Origin: Aurifilum marmelostoma
Lineage: Eukaryota > Ascomycota > Sordariomycetes > Diaporthales > Cryphonectriaceae
DNA: 64,000 bases
Direction: 5' to 3'
Assembly: GCA_027559495.1 (NCBI GenBank)
Contig: JAMXSV010000024.1
Location: 1,054,001 to 1,118,000, forward strand
Shown: positions 56,195 through 64,000 of the stretch, piece by piece
How positions within the stretch are numbered: position 1 is the first letter of the stretch
Layout of the letters: every line of letters begins with the position of its first letter
Made by a program: the position numbers and the translations under genes
The notes under the pieces: model-generated
Told to the model about the DNA's origin: nothing
What the model saw: the letters and a program-made list of their open reading frames with translations, nothing else
Database searches by the model: none

Positions 56195-58416
56195 TTACAA
56201 CTTGGCCTTGGGCGCCTCGATTGTGGGCACAAGCAGGTCACGCATGTCGCCTGCCGCCTCGTTCAGGTAGAAGCTCATTTTCTGGCTGCCCAAGCCCTTC
56301 GAAACGATGTTGAAGTTGATGCTGTGGTGACAAGATTAGCTTGTTATTATTTTTCAGGTTTCGATGACTTGGGGGGAGGATACAACATACCTGTTCTCAT
56401 TGATCATGTAGGCGATGCCGAAGCCCTGGTCGATTACCTGGCTCCAGCCGTACCCGTTGAAGTACTCGGAGCTGAGCTGCGATGTGGACAGGTACCAAGA
56501 GCTGCTATAGCCGAAGGCAGGGTCCTTGTAGATGGCAGGGAGCTCCTCGCCGGGGGCCAGCAGCTTCTTCAGACCAAACAGGTGCCGGTCAACGCCCTTG
56601 CCATCGCTCGCGGCTGTGATGTACTCGAGATGCCCAGCGATCGCCTTCTGGAAAAGCTCCACCTTGGTCTTGTCATCCACGGTATTGTCGGCCATGGCAT
56701 TGCACCAAGCGACGCTGGCATCCGAGACAGTGCGGCAGGTCTCGGTTCGGCCCTGCTGGAACCGTCTGGTCGCAGCGCTCTCGTACGTGGGTCGGTTCTT
56801 GCCGTGCATCTTGTGGTAGGCCAGCTGGATGATCATCTGGACGTAGGCGTCCGGAGAGCACTTGAACTTCTTGATCAGGCCCTTGCCGTAGCCCTGGTAG
56901 GCCTGAACTGCGAGCTCGTGTTGGCTGATGACCGAGTTGAAGTCCGCCACGGCGCGGTCAATCTCATTCTGGACCTCCTTTGTGACGGTGAAACGCACAG
57001 GCGAGGGCTCGGGGACATGGGAGCGGACCTCGGGGCCACCGAAGTCGACTTTGTTGTTGAAGATGACGTCGTTCACGTAGTCGTTCAGGCGGTGAGTAGG
57101 TGTGCCGTCCATCATGCTGTGCTCACCCATAAAGCCCGAGGTGCCGTTGTCGTTGACGATGAACTGCAGCGGCTTGTCGTACCACCTGTTCTGGCCGTCG
57201 CCGTGCCAGTAGCTGTGTGCGCGCTCCTCGAGCGTGACGGGAGACGCATCGTCGAGACACACCACGAAGGAGGCCGACTCGACGGTCTCCAGGGCAGCCT
57301 TGTTGCCGGGGTGGGCATCTAGCAGAACTGCGCGGGCGTCAGTCCAGATGTCGCGGTTCTCACTCGTCAGGGCACCGAGGGCCGGGCCGCGAGATCCTGC
57401 CAGCTCGTACACGCGCCTGAACTGTGCCTCCAGCTCGGCCGTGCTGAGCTGCTTCCCGTCGACCTCGTGGAGGACCTTGTAGACGTTGTTCTTGCGGATC
57501 ACGACCAGGTGCTTGTTCGTCTTGTGGTCGTACTTGACAGGGTGATCGGCCGGCTTAGCCGCGACCCTGCTGGCGTTGAACATCCACTGGTAGCTGTCCA
57601 TGCAGATGGGCAGCTTCTTCATGTATTCGGGCTCGAGCGTGCCCTCGTCGACCATCTTCTTGAAGCTCAGCACGGCGGTGCTGATGGCCGCGGCGCGCTT
57701 GGCCGGGTCCCGACGCTTGCGGTCGTCACGGTGCGAGTAGAAGTAGCTGACATAGGGAACGACAGGGTCGCGGTAGGAGAGGTAGGCTGCATCGTTCCAC
57801 CACTCGTAGATCCAGTTCTTGTGTTTGGGATCCTCGCGCCGGGCAATCAGCTTCTCCTGCAGGCGGGCGCCGGTGCCACCGGGCTTGATGAAGTCGGCAA
57901 CGGCGGACTTGCTCTGCTCGAACTCGGCGGGCGACAGCAGCGGGTGCAGGGTCTTGAGGTAGCGGGCGGCAGTCTCCTCGAGCGTGGGCACCGGCAGGCG
58001 GGGGAGAGACTCCTGGAAGCGCAGCATGGGGCCCTTGGACTTATCCTCGACATAGCCTGGGAAAAGAGAAGATCGGGCTGTCAGTCAAAACCACCCAAGG
58101 GCCACAACATCTTCAGACAATGCCGGGCTGCGTCAAGACGGAGGCTTACCCTGGGGCAACGAGCTGTTGGCTCGTCGGCTGGCAGGCGCCATGGCTGCTG
58201 CTGCTATCTGGACGACGAGGAGGACTAAGGTCAGCAGGTCGTCCTGTGGGAAGCATGGTGAAGATGTGAGCAAGCGTATGGGTAGACACGAACCAAAGGT
58301 GACCTGTTGAGGTGCGGTATTATCCTACTACTGTTTGTACTGGTCAAGTTGCTGCCGCTCCGTAGACTTCGAAGGAAATGGGACCGAGACTCAGTCCTCG
58401 CAAACGATGCCAACAT
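56195..58416 (-). CDS. cat2: Carnitine O-acetyltransferase, peroxisomal and probably mitochondrial
   Basis: Core exons 58150..58192, 56391..58056 and 56195..56321 (introns 93 and 69 nt) encode 611 residues from the ATG at 58192. Choline/carnitine acyltransferase features: LPRLPVPTLEETAARYLKTL, NWIYEWWNDAAYLSYRDPVV, the catalytic-His region NGTSGFMGEHSMMDGTP, KFKCSPDAYVQMIIQLAYHK and FGYSSSWYLSTSQLSSEYF. It makes acetylcarnitine so acetyl units can leave peroxisomes. The C-terminus is AKL, a type 1 peroxisomal signal. An upstream exon (58294..58416) joins in phase through an 86-nt intron ending just before the short-form ATG. It would add an Arg/Ser-rich, acid-poor presequence (657 residues in all). 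The coordinates cover this long form; that exon is inferred. Confidence 0.93.
58294..58416 (-). other. Candidate alternative first exon (mitochondrial presequence) of cat2
   Basis: Frame starting MLASFARTESRSHFLRSLRS, rich in Arg, Ser and Leu. Donor GTTCGT at 58293. The acceptor at 58208 is preceded by CTGAC and a pyrimidine tract. The join is in phase and adds Ile and four Ala codons before the short-form Met. It gives a long, mitochondrion-type isoform. Confidence 0.55.
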
Positions 58417-60416
58417 CCCTAACGACTCCAAAGGAAACAGGTAAAAGGGAAGGTCTAGTAGTACACAGGCGTAAGGTACGGAAGACGGCCGTTCCTCAAG
58501 CGACCAGCTCTTGGATGGTCGGAGTCGGTCCGTATGTACTATGTACTATGGTACAAGATGTGGCCGCAAGGTGCTCTTGGGGTGGTGGGTATACTCGGCA
58601 AGGGGATGTCTTTTCCGGGGTAAAGTGACAATCGAGTCGGCCAGAGTGGATAACTTGAGGTCCGATGCCGAGGTATCTTTTTTGGGGGTGCCGAGTACGC
58701 TGCCACCTCTTTGGGATAGCCGATGATGCACCGTGGTAGTGAAATAAATATGGTTTATAAACTCTCACGATGGCGGTGGATGGAGAAAAGACTGTGTTTT
58801 GACTGAGCAGACGACCATCTTTGGCCTTGTTGCAGGAGGGGCAGACGTGCCTTCTTCTATTTCCATATTGAACAACTAAGCCGTTGGCCCAGGGAAGCAA
58901 CCACTGGACAGTTCGAGACCCGAGCTTCAGACCTGCCATTTACAACACCCACAACCAACAAAGCCCAGCGCCCACCTCTTTTCTTCTAACCCCAGACCTT
59001 TCCCGACACTACTTATCCTGAAAATGTCTAGGATATCTTTTATACCATCAAATTAATGTACTATGGTCAATGTATTCATATTGGAGTGCAGAGCTCCGTC
59101 GAGCCGAGGCACCGGGGGAAAACCGGGGCGCAACCCACTTGACCCCACGGACATCTGGGCTGTCTCTTTTCTCTCGTGTCCAAGCAGCTCATTCGGTTCA
59201 TCCAGGTGGGCGGGCGCAATAACTATTCCACAGCCTCGACCTCTTCTCCTCAGGTCTGTTGCTGCTGGCCCTCTCGACTCAGCTGATGAGACCACGCGAC
59301 AGGACTGTGCTCCATCAGCAGCCAATCCTCCTCCCCCGTCCCGCTCATCAGACGCCCGACTTCCGGCCATCCGACAACGGTGATGCGACGTAATCTTCAC
59401 ATGTAAAACAGAACAGCGATACCCTTAGTGGGCCAGTGGACCCTTGAAAGCAGGCCTGAACCACACGCAATGTCTGTCCCGCGTGTACTGTGCACGCTCA
59501 ATTTCGAGAACAACAATTCTCAGATGGTTCGACAGCTGTGCCAATGATTGACTTGATGCGCATGGTCTAAGTGCGTGCAAGTGCGCGAGATAGCATGTCT
59601 ATACATCATAAGACCTTACCGGGTCGGCGGGAGAGGGGGGTTTGCCTTGAGCTGGTTGGCGCTGTCAGATCGATCCCTCTCCGCTTCCCCGGACGGCCAA
59701 AAGGGCACCTTCAGTAAGTGTGTCATCACCCTCTTGAAGATGTCAAGTATACTTTTCCATATGAATTTCGTCTGTTTCACTCTGTGTGTCAAGGACTGTT
59801 CTGTTCCATGCATTTTCTTACATCCTGTCTGTTCTCTAAGGGTGCAAGTGGTCTTCCTTATGCAGAACCTATTGGGGTATTTAGAGTTACAGCGTCCTAT
59901 ACACCAGGGCCTCTTTCCCTCTGCCAGCTTCTTCTTTTCTTCTTCTTTCCTTCCCCTTTCTTTCTTCATGGCCGGGGCAAGAATTTTTTTTTTTTTTTTT
60001 TTAAGATGAGAACCGTTTGCTTCTTGCTCAGGTCATGTCGACGTCTGCATATTCCCGAGCTATCCAATTTCTTCTCTAACATGGCAAGTCGCCACTCCAA
60101 TATTTGATGGAGCTGATGAGAGAAGTGGTTCCCTGCATCGCAAAGATGCGGAATTATGTAGACTTCTAGGTACGAAAGGCGGGCTTAGGGCAGCGAGGTT
60201 CCTCATCGGCTCCCACCTTCAGGGAAGCAGTACAATGCCAAGCGAAAGGAGGTAGTCTGATGCCGTGTGTTTGCTCCTGTGGTCGTCAGCCGAGACAGTG
60301 GGACAGGCCTCTTCGGTCACTGCACTGGCAACGTGGCAGCTGTGAATGATCGAGTGTATGGCCTACATGAGGATTACGGGCCAGAGAGGAGTGCCCAAAG
60401 GACAGCGGCGCCGAGA
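58417..60416. other. Intergenic, 2.0 kb
   Basis: Upstream of cat2 and downstream of the F-box gene, both on the minus strand. Short ORFs (such as 58496..58939 -) show no bias or motif. An 18-T run lies at about 59985..60002. No gene supported. Confidence 0.5.
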
Positions 60417-61514
60417 TCAACCGGTTGGCGCGTCCGAGTTTGAATTGTCCTCCCAGTCGTCCTCCGAAAATGTCGCACTGATACTCTCGAAAGCATCATC
60501 CTCATGGGGAGGCTCCCATGTGTATCGGATGGCATCCGGCGGATAGGGTGTTAGGTGTCTCCTCTGAAGAGGAAATTCGCCGCAGAAGGTCGTCCATTTC
60601 CAGTCCCGTGGCGATCTGCCGTTTCCTAGCCGGTGGTACGAATCGATGGTGATGTACCAGCCCTGGCACCGTGCATCGTCATCGGACGCCTCAACATTCT
60701 CAATCGTCACGGTGTAGTCCGTCAGACACACGTCGCAAGAGAAGGCCGCGTCACGACACTGCCCTACAAGGAAAGTAAACCGCAGAGGTGGTGGCGGCCG
60801 GATCGGCCCCGACCACCAGTTTCGTGCCTCCATTCCCACGTGAGAGCAGATTTGGTAGGAATGCCGGCTGAGAATAAGGCGCAGCTCCTGGTGGCTGCGA
60901 GCAAAGACGGTGTGGTGGGCGTGCAGAAACAGTTCGTCGTCGATTATCTTGGCGGACCACTGCTGGCGCCAGATCCCGTGGGCGCCTGGCTGTCCATCTC
61001 GTCCGTTCTCGGGCGTCTTAGAGACCACGGTCTGCTCGAGGTTCTCGAGGGGCAGGCCCTTCGTGCCGCCCATGATGTGGCGGTTCGTTACGAGACGGAC
61101 GTACTCGAAGCTGATCTCGTAGCCTCCGGGGAAACTGGCCGACAGCTCTATGCCGCAACGACAGTTCCACTTCTCCCAGCATGCTGGCGTCCAGGACTTC
61201 TCAAAGGGCTGGAGCCTCAAGCACCTAGGACAAAAGTAATGTGTGTCGCCGAGATCACGCTCGATGAGGCAAAGGTATTTTGCGTAGTCTTGCTTTGACA
61301 GTCGTCCCAATTTTCCACTGTCAGATATTATCCTCCATGTATACCTGCACGTGGAGGCCAGACTCCGGAGGGATGAAGGGCAGTCCTGCAGCTGGTCGTA
61401 GATCATGTACTGCAGCTCTACTGGCAGCAGAAACAGAGGCGGAGACGGGGGTGGGTCTCGATCTCTGGTTGGGGCCGCTCGTCTACCCAGGAGACTTGAG
61501 AACGCCTGACCCAT
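60417..61514 (-). CDS. F-box-like domain protein with Cys motifs
   Basis: Intronless, 365 residues. After a basic leader (MGQAFSSLLGRRAAPTRDRD) with proline run, residues about 26-75 fit a fungal F-box-like helix bundle: LFLLPVELQYMIYDQLQDC and LRSLASTCRYTWRII. Such proteins link targets to SCF ubiquitin ligases through Skp1. Next come paired cysteines (FCPRCLRL, CWEKWNCRCGIEL) that may bind zinc, as in several fungal F-box proteins. The remainder has a beta-rich look with a second Cys pair (FSCDVCLTDYTV) and an acidic C-terminus. No LRR or WD40 repeats are seen, so the substrate-binding mode is unknown. The N-terminal MGQ could be N-myristoylated (inference only). Confidence 0.8.
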   Translation of the reverse strand: MGQAFSSLLGRRAAPTRDRDPPPSPPLFLLPVELQYMIYDQLQDCPSSLRSLASTCRYTWRIISDSGKLGRLSKQDYAKYLCLIERDLGDTHYFCPRCLRLQPFEKSWTPACWEKWNCRCGIELSASFPGGYEISFEYVRLVTNRHIMGGTKGLPLENLEQTVVSKTPENGRDGQPGAHGIWRQQWSAKIIDDELFLHAHHTVFARSHQELRLILSRHSYQICSHVGMEARNWWSGPIRPPPPLRFTFLVGQCRDAAFSCDVCLTDYTVTIENVEASDDDARCQGWYITIDSYHRLGNGRSPRDWKWTTFCGEFPLQRRHLTPYPPDAIRYTWEPPHEDDAFESISATFSEDDWEDNSNSDAPTG

Positions 61515-62233
61515 GATGAGAGCGGTGCTTCACGTTGCTTCACGTCTTTCTGTTGTTCTTGGGAGAGGCGAGAAAACTTGGACCCAGACCAGCGGTCTCG
61601 CTCAGGCTTTGAGACTAAAGGGAGGCCGCCAGTGGCGTGAGTATGAGTGATTGGATGGATGTGGTTGGCCCAAGGGAGTGTGTTTGAGACAGTGGAAAGG
61701 AAAAGCAGTCGCGAAATCAAACCAGGCTGGCAATCATCAGCTACAGGAGTTGGGATTCAAAACGCGGACTGCCCATCTACATTTATCTATTGAGGGTGGC
61801 CAGGCAACTATCTCAGTCCAGTGATATCAGTGATTCACCTCCCGATCGCGTGGTGGTTTCAAATTAATTTACCTGGCCTGCCTGGTACGCTGGCAGGTCT
61901 ACTCGAGGTATTGTGGTAATCACTGTACTCGCGAACGAATAAAGTACCTGGTACCGTTGAAGTGTATTGTACTCTTTGGTCAGCCCCCTACAGTACCCCA
62001 CCCCTAGCCCCTAGAGGTACCGTAGAATTGCTGACTAAGTCACTTCATTACCTTTCACATGCTGGCCTGCTACACGCTGACCCTCCGTTGCACTTCTTAC
62101 ACTCAGATTTCAACCCACTTTCTCCAAACTCACCATTGCATGTCGCTTGCTCAGCATTGCTATAGCTACCACGCATCCAGATTTTCTATTGCTACCGTAT
62201 GGGATTCAACAAGCTAGAGCCTAGGCCTTCAAG
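61515..62233. promoter_or_regulatory. Divergent promoter, F-box gene / spt3
   Basis: 719 bp between opposed start codons. It contains GTACC-rich sequence (61930..62020) and no ORF of note. Confidence 0.45.
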
Positions 62234-63205
62234 ATGGCGGACAAGGACGGAAAGCAGTACAAGTACCGGCAGGAGATCCAGCAGATGATGTACGTCGCCG
62301 GCGAGACGGGCGAGCCCAGCATTGAGACGATGGGCATCATCGAGGAGATTGTGCGGCAGCAGGTCATAGAGATGCTGCGCGCGAGCACCGAGCTGGCTGC
62401 CCGCCGCGGCTCGCGGTCCCTGACCATCAACGACCTCATCTTCCAGATCCGCGACGACGCGGCCAAGGTCTCGCGCCTGCGCACCTTCCTGTCGTGGAAG
62501 GACGTGCGCAAGAACGTTAAAGACTCCGAGGACAAGGCCGGCGACGGCGCCGATATTGGCGGCGCAGAGGACCCCACCCTCGCCGGTGGGCCTTCGGGCG
62601 CGGGTCCCGTCGACGAGGCTGCCCAGAAGAACAAGAAGAAGAAGGTCGCCCTGCCCTGGGAGCCGAGCAGCTACTACAGCCAGGACGTCCCAGAGCGCGA
62701 GGACGAGGAGGATGAGGAGGAGGAAGAGATGAACTACATCACGCTGCAGCGGCTGCGAAAGGCAGACGAGCGCACCAAGGCCATGACCAAGGAGGAGTAC
62801 GTCACGTGGTCCGAATATCGACAGGCCTCGTTCACGTACCGGAAGGGCAAGCGGTTCCGGGAGTGGGCCGGTTTCGGCATCGTTACGGACAGCAAGCCGT
62901 CGGATGACATCGTCGACATGCTCGGCTTCCTGACCTTCGAGATGGTGTCGATGCTGACGGAGGAGGCGCTCAAGATCAAGGAACAGGAGGACCTGTGGAG
63001 GGAGAGGACCGGCGGCGAGAACGCAGGGAACAAGAAGCGAAAGCTGCACCAAAGCCTGTTCGACCCGCCGAGCGAGGGCCGCACCCCTGTCGAGTCGAGA
63101 CACATCCAGGAGGCGTTTCGCCGATTACAAGCCAGACCGAAGAAGGGGCGCGCCATGTTGAACGGCACAAAACTACCTCAACGTTCCGCACTGAGACTGT
63201 TTTAA
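62234..63205 (+). CDS. spt3: SAGA complex subunit Spt3
   Basis: Intronless, 323 residues, usual fungal length. Spt3 is the TBP-regulating module of the SAGA histone acetyltransferase and carries two histone-fold domains in one chain. The first spans about residues 8-95: YRQEIQQMMYVAGETGEPS, IEEIVRQQVIEMLRAS, RGSRSLTINDLIFQIRDD and RLRTFLSWKDVRKNVKD. An acidic linker (EREDEEDEEEEEM) leads to the second (about 170-255): MTKEEYVTWSEYRQASFTYR, RFREWAGFG and DIVDMLGFLTFEMV. The C-terminus is basic with a KKRK-type nuclear signal. The start at 62234 gives MADKDGKQYKYRQEI, matching family N-termini. Confidence 0.97.
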   Translation: MADKDGKQYKYRQEIQQMMYVAGETGEPSIETMGIIEEIVRQQVIEMLRASTELAARRGSRSLTINDLIFQIRDDAAKVSRLRTFLSWKDVRKNVKDSEDKAGDGADIGGAEDPTLAGGPSGAGPVDEAAQKNKKKKVALPWEPSSYYSQDVPEREDEEDEEEEEMNYITLQRLRKADERTKAMTKEEYVTWSEYRQASFTYRKGKRFREWAGFGIVTDSKPSDDIVDMLGFLTFEMVSMLTEEALKIKEQEDLWRERTGGENAGNKKRKLHQSLFDPPSEGRTPVESRHIQEAFRRLQARPKKGRAMLNGTKLPQRSALRLF

Positions 63206-63604
63206 GTCTACTTGGCGGCCGAGGCAAATCACTCGAGTCCCGACAGCTGCCAGCTGTTTCCCACGCAGTCATAGCTGGCTGGATGGTCTTGCCTTGGTTC
63301 GAATTCATACATGGGATATAATCACGGGCTCCTTGGTTTAAGCCTAGGCGTTCTGTTGGAGTGGTTCCAAAGCGGAATTTGGATGTCTGTTACTGCATAG
63401 CATGGGCGTTCAGGATAATTGATTTGTTGGCTTTGGAAATTAAGTGGATGACAATGCTTCCTAATCAATGCATGAAAGCACCTCGACCTTACCCTGCCTC
63501 GGCCCTAACTCGTCCAATTCGAAGATGCCCTTCACCGCAGCATCGAGAAAGACCCCAGAAACCGACCATATCCATCTCGAGACAGAACGTCCCAGTATGG
63601 GATG
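63206..63604. other. Intergenic, convergent 3' flanks
   Basis: 399 bp between the stop codons of spt3 and the partial gene on the minus strand. No gene seen. Confidence 0.5.
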
Positions 63605-64000
63605 TCATCTCTTCAGCGCAGCAAACCTCTTCGAGAGCTCATCCACATCTGGTATGCCATCGCTTATGTCGCCCTTTTTGGGTGTCGATTTGGCGGCGGC
63701 TTTGGCCTCTTGCATCTTCTTGTTCGGCGTCAGCTCCAGCTTATTTAACGTCACTCTTGGGTGTGGGTTTTCCGAAGATGGGCTCGAAGGCGTGACTCGT
63801 AAAGGGCTGTTGGGTCCAATAGTTTTTGGTGGTGTGGCCTTGCTCAGCTCCTCCTGCGCCTCGGCCTCCTTGCCGTCTTCTTGACTGGGATCGGCAACAA
63901 GTGGCACCTCCAGGTTCTTCTGCGCCTGACCGCCACTGGGGTTGTCGTCGTCATCATCGCCCAGGAAGTCCGGTGGTGCCTCTCCGAGCTCCTTCTTGGG
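63605..64000 (-). CDS. C-terminal part of a probable Ist1-like ESCRT regulator (cut by window edge)
   Basis: Only the last 131 residues are in the window; the frame is open through base 64000. The visible part is disordered and charged (an acidic DDDDD run, then Pro/Ser/Lys-rich). It ends in a short amphipathic helix, IPDVDELSKRFAALKR. That end fits the MIM1 consensus, (D/E)xxLxxRLxxLK, which binds the MIT domain of Vps4 and is found at the tail of Ist1 and some ESCRT-III proteins. A disordered linker before the motif favours Ist1 over the shorter ESCRT-III subunits. The Ist1 helical domain would lie beyond the window, so this name is tentative. Confidence 0.6.
   Translation of the reverse strand, partial: PKKELGEAPPDFLGDDDDDNPSGGQAQKNLEVPLVADPSQEDGKEAEAQEELSKATPPKTIGPNSPLRVTPSSPSSENPHPRVTLNKLELTPNKKMQEAKAAAKSTPKKGDISDGIPDVDELSKRFAALKR

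Noticed and set aside
56324..57322. 332-codon plus-strand frame across the carnitine acetyltransferase gene
   Set aside because: Antisense reading of a well-conserved enzyme.
1..64000. CRISPR arrays, prophage, bacterial operons, or intact transposons
   Set aside because: Tandem repeats are simple microsatellites or one minisatellite without spacers. No transposase, reverse transcriptase or integrase motifs were seen. All genes are fungal in structure.

Overview
This 64-kb window is nuclear DNA of a filamentous ascomycete, most likely a Sordariomycete. The signs are short GT-AG introns (about 55-210 nt) with CTRAC-like branch points, GC-rich coding exons with long antisense shadow ORFs, pyrimidine- and microsatellite-rich intergenic DNA, HET-domain genes, an NLR-type STAND protein, a CYP52-like P450, and a tRNA-Ala with a 15-nt intron. 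I see no bacterial, viral, CRISPR or intact transposon sequence.

Layout. 0-10 kb: a fungal sulfotransferase-like protein, a conserved fungal protein of unknown function, a divergent CAX-type Ca2+/cation antiporter, a TatD/Scn1 metal-dependent hydrolase and a small membrane protein. 10-17 kb: Spc24 (Ndc80 complex) head-to-head with Fis1 (mitochondrial fission), then a long disordered protein. 16.8-22.4 kb is a 5.7-kb gene-poor stretch. 22-36 kb: an NCS1 purine/cytosine permease, Msp1 (outer-membrane AAA extractase) head-to-head with the monopolin subunit Csm1/Pcs1, a four-pass membrane protein, then mitochondrial adrenodoxin reductase (Arh1) tail-to-tail with ETF alpha. 36-39 kb: an RSC8/SWI3 chromatin-remodelling subunit. 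39.8-52.2 kb: an accessory block of HET-domain gene, cytochrome P450, NB-ARC/TPR (NLR) gene and second HET-domain gene, ending next to a tRNA-Ala gene and a duplicated 3' half of that tRNA. 53-64 kb: housekeeping genes again, namely adenylyl cyclase-associated protein (CAP), a carnitine acetyltransferase with a PTS1 signal and a probable alternative mitochondrial presequence exon, an F-box protein, SAGA subunit Spt3, and the C-terminal end of a probable Ist1-type ESCRT regulator.

How the genes relate. These are individually transcribed eukaryotic genes, not operons. Several are divergent pairs that probably share promoters (Spc24/Fis1, Msp1/Pcs1, membrane protein/Arh1, ETFA/RSC8, P450/NLR). 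Many products act on mitochondria or peroxisomes (Fis1, Msp1, Arh1, ETFA, carnitine acetyltransferase). The HET/NLR block is the best candidate for an undescribed system: a possible allorecognition or innate-immunity locus whose NLR carries an unclassified helical N-terminal domain.

Data quality. Two neighbouring genes (Msp1 and the four-pass membrane protein) contain three apparent +1 frameshifts, all in G/C homopolymers of 5-7 nt. This looks more like sequencing error than gene decay. Exon boundaries were inferred by eye from splice consensus, phase and remembered family conservation. No alignment was run.
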